Positions 8,276 to 16,612 of a stretch of DNA of 64,000 bases are shown here, in pieces; the stretch's first letter is position 1, and each line of letters opens with the position of its first letter. The notes under the pieces are model-generated. The model was given only the letters and a program-made list of their open reading frames with translations. It had not been told where the DNA came from and ran no database searches. The stretch is from Bacteroidota bacterium (lineage in GTDB: Bacteria > Bacteroidota > Bacteroidia > Chitinophagales > Chitinophagaceae): positions 1 through 64,000 of the forward strand of contig CANFOM010000004.1 of NCBI GenBank assembly GCA_947448725.1, in the 5' to 3' direction. A program made the translations under genes and the position numbers.

Positions 8276-10633
8276 TTATTTACAATACATCGCAATATAC
8301 TTATCTATATCTGGATAATTCTTTTTCTTAGCTGCTTGTAATGGCGTACAAGCGATATTGTTTTTCCCCATGGCTACTAAAGCCATGGCTTTAAAAAACT
8401 CCGACTTGCCTGTACTATTTTGTGCAAATTCAATAGACTTGTCAAAATAACCAATACTCTTTTCGTAATTTTTATTGGAATAATAACAAACTGCAATGTT
8501 TTCAAAATGAGTATAGTTATTAGGTTCTGCCACACTCGCTTTGATGTATAATTTTGCTGCACCAATATAATCTCCCTTTGTAAATAATTTACCTGCATCA
8601 GCTGCATACACATTAACAAGACTAGTATTTTGACTATTATTGGCATTGTTTGCCACCCCTCTATACAATAAATTTTTAGCGCCTCTTAAAATTACCGAAT
8701 CTGCAGGAAAATGAATGATGGCCGAATCTAAAATGTTTAACATGTATTTATCTGCCCCACCTTTTACTTCATACATGGCCATTAAATACTGATTCACGGC
8801 TTCCCCGCCATCTCGATACTTTTTATATAAATTATAAGCTTTGGTAATTTCCAGGGTGTCTCTCTTTTTGGCAGCTCCAAACAATACATTTTTGTAATAG
8901 CTAGTAGCTCTTGGCCAATTGTAAAAAGCGCGCTTTGAATAAAAAGAAACACTATCAAAATTTTGTTGCGCAGCAAAGATGGCTGTTTTTATAAAATCAT
9001 TATAATGCAACGCAGGATTCACCGATTCACTTTCTCTTAATAACCTCAGGGACTCCTCATATTGTTTATCCCTAAAATAATACCTCGCCACTAAAGCCTT
9101 AATAGGCAATGTGGAAGTAGATAAATTAGGGAACATAGGGAAAGCAGTTTTAACATCCTCTAAGGGCATTTTAGGATCACTATCAATTTCCCCCATCACA
9201 AATTTTTGTACTTTCAAGGATTCGTACACTTGATTGTTGATGAAAATACTTGGCAGCAAAGTTAAAAGGCTAATGAGTATAAAAAACGCACCAGCTATTT
9301 TAACACTAAACAATTTAAATTTAGGAACCGCCAACCAATGTTCATTCATTATATACCCTGGCGCCATCACCAAAGCAAATACAATCGCTAATATGGTTTG
9401 CATAATGGTTCGCTCCGTTGGGAAGTTAAAAAACGCATCAATAAAATAACAAGCCAATGCCATAGCCGATATAGTTGCTATTAAATGATATTGTTTGGCA
9501 TTTTTATTTTGCCAAATACGGATTGTAAGTATTCCTAATAAAATAAATAATAACGCATAACAAATAAATCCCAACACTCCTAAATCGGCTCCATTTTCAA
9601 TAAAATCATTGTGTGAATGATAGGGTACAAATAAATCGTTGGTAAATTCTTTTTCATAAGGGATTGAAGCCAGTTTCCAATTACCATACCCATCCCCTAA
9701 AATGGGATGCTTTTTAAAATAATCTAAAGCAGCCCTCCATAAATGAATCCTTGACCCTTCTTCACTCGCAACAGTAATATCTCCAATTCTTTTGGTTACA
9801 GAACCATATCCTCCTTGATTTTCTTGCATTTTTACGGCATTATCTAATACCATATTAGCAGAAAAAAATGCAAGGGCTACCGGTACAATAAAAAGAAGTA
9901 TTTGCAGTATTGCTTTCTTTCTGTTCTTATATAAAAAGAATATTGTACTTATAGCAAAAAATAACAAAATTAATAAGAGTGCTACATAAGTTGACCTAGT
10001 ATTCATAATAAAGACAGCAAAAACACCTAAGAACAAGGTAATAAACCCAATAATGCGTTGTAAGACCTTACCAGAAACTAATAAGTACAATGCAAAAGGA
10101 ACTTTAATAAGTAAGCTGGCTGCCATTACGTTCTTATTCCCATTATTGCCAGTTAAACTTACAATATTAGCATCCAAACCCAAGGTATCTAAATTATTAT
10201 TGAACCCTTTAATCACATACAAAGCATCATAGATCAATATAAAGCTCATCATCAAACACAAATAAGTATAAAAAGAAGTCAACTCTTTTTTATAGAGTAA
10301 AACAGAAATATTTATAAACAATAAAAATGTACTAGTTAACCTCGATAAACATACCATGGCTTCATTGGCATTCATGGCATAGGAAATGGAAATAATGGCC
10401 CAAATAAAATAGACTAAATAAATGAGTGTAAACCTGCTATTAAATACGACACCAATGGCTTCTTGGTATTTAGTGCTGTTAAAAAATATATATCCAAAAA
10501 CCAATAAATTCACCAAGCTCGTATACAACCACTGCGCGCCCATTACATCGGCGCCCCCTAAATCGGGAATAAAATGAACCATCAAATAAAGTGCAGTGAA
10601 AAATAAAAGTATATAATCAGGTCCCTTTTTCAT
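8276..10633 (-). CDS. O-antigen ligase-family membrane protein with C-terminal TPR repeats
   Basis: 785 residues. About 12 hydrophobic segments fill residues 1-460. The Wzy_C/O-antigen-ligase signature lies in the large periplasmic loop: RIHLWRAALDYFKKHPILGDG, then YHSHNDFIENGADLGVLGF. The C-terminal 300 residues are tetratricopeptide-like helices (for example KLYIKASVAEPN and YEKSIGYFDKSIEFAQ). The family polymerises or ligates undecaprenyl-linked glycans, or glycosylates proteins in the inner membrane. TPR-fused forms are common in Bacteroidota. Whether this one is a polymerase or a ligase cannot be decided from sequence, and no other polysaccharide genes are adjacent. Confidence 0.85.
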   Translation of the reverse strand: MKKGPDYILLFFTALYLMVHFIPDLGGADVMGAQWLYTSLVNLLVFGYIFFNSTKYQEAIGVVFNSRFTLIYLVYFIWAIISISYAMNANEAMVCLSRLTSTFLLFINISVLLYKKELTSFYTYLCLMMSFILIYDALYVIKGFNNNLDTLGLDANIVSLTGNNGNKNVMAASLLIKVPFALYLLVSGKVLQRIIGFITLFLGVFAVFIMNTRSTYVALLLILLFFAISTIFFLYKNRKKAILQILLFIVPVALAFFSANMVLDNAVKMQENQGGYGSVTKRIGDITVASEEGSRIHLWRAALDYFKKHPILGDGYGNWKLASIPYEKEFTNDLFVPYHSHNDFIENGADLGVLGFICYALLFILLGILTIRIWQNKNAKQYHLIATISAMALACYFIDAFFNFPTERTIMQTILAIVFALVMAPGYIMNEHWLAVPKFKLFSVKIAGAFFILISLLTLLPSIFINNQVYESLKVQKFVMGEIDSDPKMPLEDVKTAFPMFPNLSTSTLPIKALVARYYFRDKQYEESLRLLRESESVNPALHYNDFIKTAIFAAQQNFDSVSFYSKRAFYNWPRATSYYKNVLFGAAKKRDTLEITKAYNLYKKYRDGGEAVNQYLMAMYEVKGGADKYMLNILDSAIIHFPADSVILRGAKNLLYRGVANNANNSQNTSLVNVYAADAGKLFTKGDYIGAAKLYIKASVAEPNNYTHFENIAVCYYSNKNYEKSIGYFDKSIEFAQNSTGKSEFFKAMALVAMGKNNIACTPLQAAKKKNYPDIDKYIAMYCK

Positions 10634-10660
10634 ATTATAAATCTACTATATTTAATTCAT

Positions 10661-11116
10661 TTATAATACCCTAACCTTCATGACCACTTTCTTAATGGCG
10701 CCTTCCCCAATCATGGGTGCATGCACATCTGTAGGAAAATAAATGCTAAACATACCAGCCTGTAATTCAAAAAACATTGTGGGTGCATCGGCATAAAACA
10801 AAACTTCTTTTTCTTCACTATATTCCCCTTTGGGTTGAGTACAATTGGTTCTTGCTCTCCACCCAACATTCTCCTTCCCTTGCAATACAATTTGAATATC
10901 AATATAAGTATTGTGGCATTCGAAACCTTCTAATGATTCTTTAGCAGTAACACAATGGCCTTCCATTACAATGGCTTTGATATTTTCACCATCCACTAAA
11001 ACAGTCCCTGGCTCCAAACTTATTAAATTGGTGGTTATGATATAATCCATTGCCTTTTCAAAACGAGGATGCAAGTGTGCATATTTAGTGAGTTCGCTTA
11101 ATTTATCTATAACCAT
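10661..11116 (-). CDS. YhcH/YjgK/YiaL (DUF386) family protein
   Basis: 151 residues, the full usual length. It has the family pattern: an N-terminal helix, a cupin-like beta barrel with CHNTYIDIQ (about 88-96) and the C-terminal FPTDVHAPMIGEG metal-site segment followed by KKVVMKVRV. Relatives (YhcH, EbgC) are linked to processing of sialic acid or other exogenous sugars, but the reaction is not firmly known for most members. It lies 15 bp after mutS2 and 27 bp before the ligase-like gene in a leftward run, a context that does not point to a particular sugar. Confidence 0.88.
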   Translation of the reverse strand: MVIDKLSELTKYAHLHPRFEKAMDYIITTNLISLEPGTVLVDGENIKAIVMEGHCVTAKESLEGFECHNTYIDIQIVLQGKENVGWRARTNCTQPKGEYSEEKEVLFYADAPTMFFELQAGMFSIYFPTDVHAPMIGEGAIKKVVMKVRVL

Positions 11117-11131
11117 TTTGTGTATTTTAAA

Positions 11132-13243
11132 TTATTTCTTTGTGGGCTCTTCAATTTTTTCCACGACCATTAAATCTTCCACATCAATATTCATAGGTAA
11201 TTGGCCCACTTTTACAATGGCTCTTTTCCCTTTAAACCCAATCACTTCCCCCACTTGATAATTCTTTTTCAATTTCACCATCGATCCTAATACAATGGGT
11301 ACTGCCAATTCTTTATAATTTTTATCTACTTTTTTAGCCAATTTATTAATCACAATCTTGTCATTGGTCTTAAATAATAAATTGTATAAATTCTTCATCA
11401 CTTCTTCCTTCTTGTCCGATTTTTTCCAATCTAAAGCAATTTGCTTTATTTTTCTTTCCATGTCCTTTAAGTAGGCAAACTTTTCTTCGGCTACCCTATT
11501 CTGCTCTTTTAACAATTCAATTTGCTGCACATGCTTCTCTTTGTCTAAAGTTTTTTTAAGTTCGGACTGAAGTACTTCGTTCTCTTTTTGTTTTTTATGC
11601 AAATCTCGTCGCTCCTGTTGCACTAATTGCAAATCCTGCTCGGTTCTATTTAATAGTTTATCTAATTCAAAATGATGGCTGTCCACCAACTTTCTGGCAC
11701 GATTGATTAAATTTTTTGGCAACCCAATTCTTTCGGCAATCGCAAATGTATAAGAACTACCAGGCTTGCCTATGACCAATTGATACAAGGGTTCTAGTTT
11801 TACTTCATCAAATTGCATGGCGCCATTGATGATGCCTTTATTGTGATTGGCCATTACTTTTAAATTCAAATAATGCGTGGTCACAATGCCTTGCGCATGC
11901 CGATGCGATAATTCTTCCAATATTACTTCGGCAAAAGCGCCTCCTAAATGCGGATCACTTCCACTTCCCAACTCATCAATAAAAAACAAAGTTTTCCCAT
12001 TGGCATTTTCTATAAAATGCTTCATATGTAACAAGTGACTCGAATAAGTACTTAATTCAAAGGCTAAATTTTGCGTATCGCCCAATTGAATAAACAATTG
12101 CTTGTAAATACCCATTTGCGAAGTAGCACTCATTGGAACCAATAAACCACTTTGCAACATCACTTGGTTCAAACCCAAGGTTTTCATCGAAACCGTTTTA
12201 CCACCTGCATTGGGTCCACTTATAATTAATATCCTGGCTTCATCATCCAATTCTAAATTAACAGGTATGGTTTTTTTTCCCGAGGTCTTATTATAGATAT
12301 ATAAAAGTGGATGATACGCATCAATCAAATGCGTGGTGGCTTTATTATGTACCATGGGTCTGTTCCCATTCATATCTATAGCGAGTAATGCCTTTGCTCT
12401 GATAAAATCAAAATTACCCACTATTTGCGCATAACTTAAAAGCAAAGCAGAATAAGGCGCCAACTGTGCGGTCAATGCTCTTAGAATTTTTTGTACTTCT
12501 TTTAACTCATCCTGCTCTAAGCCATACAATTCATTATTCAATTCAATAGTTTCCTCTGGTTCAATAAATGCCGTTTTACGACTATCACTTTCTCCATGTA
12601 AAAATCCTTTCACCTGTCTTTTGTATTCCGAAAAAACAGCTACTACTCTTCGTCCATTGCTAAAACTTTCATCAATGTCGGCAGTATATCCCGACTTAGC
12701 CAAACGGTGCACCACTTTTTCAAAAATGCGTCTTAGCTCCTGTCTCTTCTTAAATAATTGGTGTCTTATTTTTGCTAAATCCTCAGAAGCATTGTCTTTT
12801 ACATTACCGCGATCATCAATAATTAAATCAATGCATTCAACAATGGCTTTTTCGTAATAGGACTCTTTCACCACTTCATATAAATTGGAATAAGCCATTT
12901 GTCTTTCGGCATCAAACCATTTAAACACTTGGTGAAGATGATCCGACAAGCGTCTCACCAATAACCATTGCTCACCGGTTAACTGCGCACCGGGTATGCC
13001 CAATAATTTTAAATCCTTTCTAATATCTAACACAAAATCATTGGGAAAATATTGATTGGCTAATTTAATGTACTTGTACTCCTCTGTTTGTCTAAGTGCT
13101 TCCTCTATATATTTTTGATGAGTATGAATGCGCATCTCATTCACTTGCTCCACCCCCATATTGGTTTGGCAATAGTTTAATAAAATTGCTGTGATTTTAT
13201 CAAATTCTAATTGAGTAAGGGCATTTTCGGGATATACGCGCAT
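11132..13243 (-). CDS. mutS2: MutS2-family ATPase lacking the Smr nuclease domain
   Basis: 703 residues from ATG 13243. An in-frame GTG at 13261 would add six residues, but MutS2 proteins normally begin near the ALTQLEFDKI segment, so the ATG is preferred. The core/lever domain is followed by a MutS ATPase with Walker A GPNAGGKT (about 345) and Walker B FFIDELGSGSDP (about 424). A long coiled coil (about 510-610) and a KOW-like beta segment (GEVIGFKGKRAIVKVG) come next, and the protein then stops. Canonical MutS2 is about 780-800 residues with a C-terminal Smr endonuclease, which is absent here with no sign of a frameshift. MutS2 acts on branched DNA or collided ribosomes. First gene of a four-gene leftward run. 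Confidence 0.9.
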   Translation of the reverse strand: MRVYPENALTQLEFDKITAILLNYCQTNMGVEQVNEMRIHTHQKYIEEALRQTEEYKYIKLANQYFPNDFVLDIRKDLKLLGIPGAQLTGEQWLLVRRLSDHLHQVFKWFDAERQMAYSNLYEVVKESYYEKAIVECIDLIIDDRGNVKDNASEDLAKIRHQLFKKRQELRRIFEKVVHRLAKSGYTADIDESFSNGRRVVAVFSEYKRQVKGFLHGESDSRKTAFIEPEETIELNNELYGLEQDELKEVQKILRALTAQLAPYSALLLSYAQIVGNFDFIRAKALLAIDMNGNRPMVHNKATTHLIDAYHPLLYIYNKTSGKKTIPVNLELDDEARILIISGPNAGGKTVSMKTLGLNQVMLQSGLLVPMSATSQMGIYKQLFIQLGDTQNLAFELSTYSSHLLHMKHFIENANGKTLFFIDELGSGSDPHLGGAFAEVILEELSHRHAQGIVTTHYLNLKVMANHNKGIINGAMQFDEVKLEPLYQLVIGKPGSSYTFAIAERIGLPKNLINRARKLVDSHHFELDKLLNRTEQDLQLVQQERRDLHKKQKENEVLQSELKKTLDKEKHVQQIELLKEQNRVAEEKFAYLKDMERKIKQIALDWKKSDKKEEVMKNLYNLLFKTNDKIVINKLAKKVDKNYKELAVPIVLGSMVKLKKNYQVGEVIGFKGKRAIVKVGQLPMNIDVEDLMVVEKIEEPTKK

Positions 13244-13306
13244 AGGGTCTAAATAGAGCACGAATTTACTTAAATAAACATTAACTAAATGAGAACAAAT
13301 GGAAGC

Positions 13307-13314
13307 TAAATTTG
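13307..13314 (+). promoter_or_regulatory. Candidate -7 element (TAAATTTG) for msrA
   Basis: TAAATTTG matches the Bacteroidota -7 consensus TAnnTTTG and lies 62 bp before the msrA ATG in the divergent mutS2/msrA gap. No clear -33 TTG is seen. Confidence 0.35.
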
Positions 13315-13376
13315 TTATAATTTAGAGCGTATTTAATACGACTCTTAACCCTCTGAATAAGAACAAGCCAATACTT

Positions 13377-14024
13377 ATGAAAATATTCAACAAAGCCTCT
13401 TTGCTACTACTTTCCTTAGTTTACTTATCGGCTTGCGCACAACCAGCCAAACAAAAAACTAGTAAAAATTTAAACATGACTAATACGGAAACCATTACAT
13501 TGGGATCGGGTTGCTTTTGGTGCACCGAAGCCATTTACCAAAGATTAGAGGGCGTAGTAAAAGTAACCAGTGGTTACAGCGGAGGCTTTGTAGACAACCC
13601 TACTTACGAGCAGGTTTGCGATAAAAAAACAGGTCATGCCGAAGTTTGTCAAATTGCTTTTGATACCACTAAAATTAGCTTAGCAGATATTTTAGCCGTG
13701 TTTTGGAAAACACATGACCCTACCACCCTCAATCAACAAGGGAATGATGTGGGCCCACAATACCGAAGTGTTATTTTTTACCAAAACGAACATCAAAAAG
13801 TGGAAGCCGAAAAATACAAACAAGAATTAACCAATGCCAAAGCCTGGGACAAGCCCATCGTAACCACCATAGAAGCTTTTAAAAACTTTTATGCCGCCGA
13901 AAACTACCATCAAAATTTTTACAACAACAATACAAGTCAAGGGTACTGCAGGTATGTAATTGGCCCTAAACTTGAAAAATTTGAAAAAGTATTTAAAAGC
14001 AAACTAAAAAAAGAGGAGAATTAA
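13377..14024 (+). CDS. msrA: Peptide-methionine (S)-S-oxide reductase, lipoprotein form
   Basis: 215 residues. MsrA repairs oxidised methionine (S epimer) in proteins. The GCFWC active site has catalytic Cys46, the core contains TSGYSGG and HDPTTLNQQGNDVGPQYRS, and the NNTSQGYCRY tail carries the likely resolving Cys. The N-terminus is a lipoprotein signal with lipobox LSAC (Cys20), so the enzyme should be anchored outside the cytoplasm, unlike E. coli MsrA. A second Met at about residue 34 (MTNTETITLG) could give a cytosolic form. No MsrB domain is fused or adjacent. It stands alone between mutS2 (divergent) and the M1 peptidase. Confidence 0.95.
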   Translation: MKIFNKASLLLLSLVYLSACAQPAKQKTSKNLNMTNTETITLGSGCFWCTEAIYQRLEGVVKVTSGYSGGFVDNPTYEQVCDKKTGHAEVCQIAFDTTKISLADILAVFWKTHDPTTLNQQGNDVGPQYRSVIFYQNEHQKVEAEKYKQELTNAKAWDKPIVTTIEAFKNFYAAENYHQNFYNNNTSQGYCRYVIGPKLEKFEKVFKSKLKKEEN

Positions 14025-14063
14025 AAAATTGTAGCCCCACTTTAGCTGAACAAATTTCATCTT

Positions 14064-15740
14064 ATGAAAAAAACAATTCTTGTCATTTTACTTTTTTGTA
14101 TTGCGGGCATTACCAATGCACAAGCCATTTTCACCAAAGCCGATACCCTTAGAGGAAGTTTAAATGATCAACGTGATTGGTTCGATATTTTGAAATATGA
14201 TATTACGGTGCAACCTTTTTTTGAAACTAAAAGCATCATTGGGCGTGTAACCTGGACAGCTAAAGTAATTAAAGTAAGTAATGACATTCAAATAGATTTA
14301 CAACCGCCTTTAATTATTGATAGCATTATTTATAGTGCTATGAACTCCCCTCAAAAAAATAGTACCCTTAGTTTTACGAGAGACAATAATATAGCCATTG
14401 CCAACTTAACAGATCATCCAGCCATCAATAGTTCTTTTCAATTAACCATTTATTATCATGGCATTCCTCGTGAAGCGATAAGACCCCCATGGGATGGTGG
14501 TTGGATTTGGAAAAAAGATGCCAACGGCAAACCCTGGATGAGTGTGGCTTGTCAAAATATTGGTGCATCGGTTTGGTATCCATGTAAAGACATTCAATTG
14601 GACGAACCTGATAATGGCGCTAGCTTAACCATGATTGTTCCTGATACTTTATTGGCTATTGGTAATGGAAGATTAAAAAAGGAAAGTAAAAATAAAGGTT
14701 GGGCTACTTATACTTGGGAAGTAACTAGCCCAATTAATAATTATACCATCATCCCCTATATAGGCGACTATGTGGGTTGGAATGAAAAATATGCAGGATT
14801 AAAAGGCAATTTGGATGTTCACTATTGGGTACTTAGAGAAAGTGAAGCCAAAGCAAAATTACAATTTGTACAAGTGCCTCAAATGCTAAAAGCTTTTGAA
14901 TATTGGATGGGGCCTTATCCTTTTTATGAAGATGGTTATCAATTAATTCAAAGTCCACATTTAGGAATGGAACATCAATCGGCCGTTGGATATGGGAATA
15001 AATTTGCCGATGGCTATTTAGGAAGAGATTTATCAGGTACTGGCTGGGGCTTAAAGTGGGATTATATCATTGTACATGAAAGTGGCCACGAATGGTTTGC
15101 GAATAATATTACCACCAAGGACATTGCTGATATGTGGGTGCATGAAGGCATTACCAGTTATACCGAAACCTTATATACCGAATATTATTACGGAAAAGAA
15201 GCGGGGAATGAATATACTTTTGGCATGAGAAAAAGAATTGGAAACGATCGTCCTGTTATTGGGCATTATGGAGTAAATGAAGAAGGCAGTGGCGATATGT
15301 ATCCAAAGGGAGCTGTTATGTTGCATAGCATTCGTCAAGCCATCAACAACGACAGTTTATTTAGAAATATTTTAATTGGATTGAATAAAGATTTTTATCA
15401 TCAAACAGTAACAACACAACAAATAGAAAATTACATTTCCAATAAAGCTAATTTCAATTTCACCAAAACTTTTGATCAATATTTAAGAACAACGCAAATA
15501 CCTATTTTTAACTACTATTACGATAGCACGCAAAAAATATTCACCTATCAATATAAAAACTGTGTTGTGGGATTTAATTTGCCCATTAATGTTGTTTATA
15601 AGAACAATGCCATCTCTCTTTTACCCATGGATTATGAATCCAAAAAGCGTTTATTTAAAATAGACAACTTTAATGTAAAGGAATTTGTAAAATTGATTCT
15701 AGATAAATATTATGTAAAACTGGAAGAAAGTAAATTTTAG
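14064..15740 (+). CDS. Exported M1-family zinc metallopeptidase
   Basis: 558 residues with a signal peptide (about 1-19, ending NAQA). The zinc site is HESGHEWF (His338, His342) with the third ligand in VHEGITSYTE (Glu361). The substrate-anchoring motif appears as GMEHQSAVGYG in place of GAMEN. The N-terminal beta saddle (20-230) precedes the thermolysin-like domain. It lacks the long C-terminal helical domain of aminopeptidase N, as is usual for the shorter Bacteroidota members. It probably trims peptides in the periplasm or at the surface. Its stop overlaps the end of the convergent C40 gene by 4 bp. Confidence 0.92.
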   Translation: MKKTILVILLFCIAGITNAQAIFTKADTLRGSLNDQRDWFDILKYDITVQPFFETKSIIGRVTWTAKVIKVSNDIQIDLQPPLIIDSIIYSAMNSPQKNSTLSFTRDNNIAIANLTDHPAINSSFQLTIYYHGIPREAIRPPWDGGWIWKKDANGKPWMSVACQNIGASVWYPCKDIQLDEPDNGASLTMIVPDTLLAIGNGRLKKESKNKGWATYTWEVTSPINNYTIIPYIGDYVGWNEKYAGLKGNLDVHYWVLRESEAKAKLQFVQVPQMLKAFEYWMGPYPFYEDGYQLIQSPHLGMEHQSAVGYGNKFADGYLGRDLSGTGWGLKWDYIIVHESGHEWFANNITTKDIADMWVHEGITSYTETLYTEYYYGKEAGNEYTFGMRKRIGNDRPVIGHYGVNEEGSGDMYPKGAVMLHSIRQAINNDSLFRNILIGLNKDFYHQTVTTQQIENYISNKANFNFTKTFDQYLRTTQIPIFNYYYDSTQKIFTYQYKNCVVGFNLPINVVYKNNAISLLPMDYESKKRLFKIDNFNVKEFVKLILDKYYVKLEESKF

Positions 15741-16483
15741 TTTTGCACCGCTACCCTTCCTAAACTGTATAATCTTCTTTGCCAATAAGGATCGGCTAAA
15801 TCACTAATGGTTACCCCTTGACTAGTAGAAGCATGTGCAAATTTATTATTGGTCAAATAAATACCTACATGTGAAATATTCCTGCGCCCTTCGGCTTTAA
15901 AAAATATCAAGTCTCCCTCTTTTAAATTATTCCATTCAATTTTTGCACTTTGTTCATATTGTTCTGCGGCGGTTCTTTTTAAATTTACTTTATATACCTC
16001 TTTCATTACATCAAAAGTAAAATAAGAACAATCCACCCCATTTTTAGTACTACCCCCTAAACTATAAGGCGTTCCCCACCATTCATCAATTTTTTCTAGT
16101 AGGGGAATATTTTTTATGGATTCCACTGCAACATCCATTCGTAAAGAATATTTTAATTGCAGCCAATTAAGTTTCTCCCCTTCGGATAAATTAGAAGGCA
16201 TGGCGTCATACTTCGTAGCCATATCATTTTTCTTTTCGGCAATCATCCTACCAGCACCATTTTTAATAAAACTATTGCCTGGAGTTACCGAAATGTTTTC
16301 TAAAAAGTCAATGGAGTTGGTGTCTGTTATTGAACTTTGGCTGTAATCGTTTTGCTGAGCCGCCAAGCCTTTACTAAAACTTGATTTAATATTGGAGGAT
16401 ACATTTTTCAAGGTTGAGCAACTAGCCAAGGTAAGCACCCCTATGATTAGGTATAAAAAATTAATTTGTTGCTTTTTTATCAT
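15737..16483 (-). CDS. NlpC/P60 (C40) peptidoglycan hydrolase lipoprotein
   Basis: 248 residues from ATG 16483; an upstream in-frame TTG at 16492 is rejected. The lipoprotein signal has lipobox LASC (about Cys22). A linker of about 100 residues precedes the C-terminal NlpC/P60 domain, whose catalytic Cys is in NGVDCSYFTFDV, His in ISHVGIYL and third polar residue in FAHAST. Such enzymes cut the D-Glu to diamino-acid bond in cell-wall peptides. WWGTPYSLGGSTKNG is the typical start of the domain. Divergent from dnaE. Confidence 0.93.
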   Translation of the reverse strand: MIKKQQINFLYLIIGVLTLASCSTLKNVSSNIKSSFSKGLAAQQNDYSQSSITDTNSIDFLENISVTPGNSFIKNGAGRMIAEKKNDMATKYDAMPSNLSEGEKLNWLQLKYSLRMDVAVESIKNIPLLEKIDEWWGTPYSLGGSTKNGVDCSYFTFDVMKEVYKVNLKRTAAEQYEQSAKIEWNNLKEGDLIFFKAEGRRNISHVGIYLTNNKFAHASTSQGVTISDLADPYWQRRLYSLGRVAVQN

Positions 16484-16612
16484 CGGAGGCAAGTTAAGTC
16501 AAGTACTTCAAAAATTTTAGAAAATTGCCCTTTAAACCTAATTTTTGTGGAAAATTAAGCCCATTGAAGCTCCTGTTTTTAACGATATTTGTATCCATAG
16601 TCCCAAAGCCCA

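Noticed and set aside
15737-16492. TTG start for the C40 lipoprotein
   Set aside because: The ATG three codons in gives a normal lipoprotein signal. The same reasoning moves the starts of the TlpA-like, MutS2, L31, Lgt, bacilliredoxin, L35 and serine-hydrolase genes to internal ATGs.
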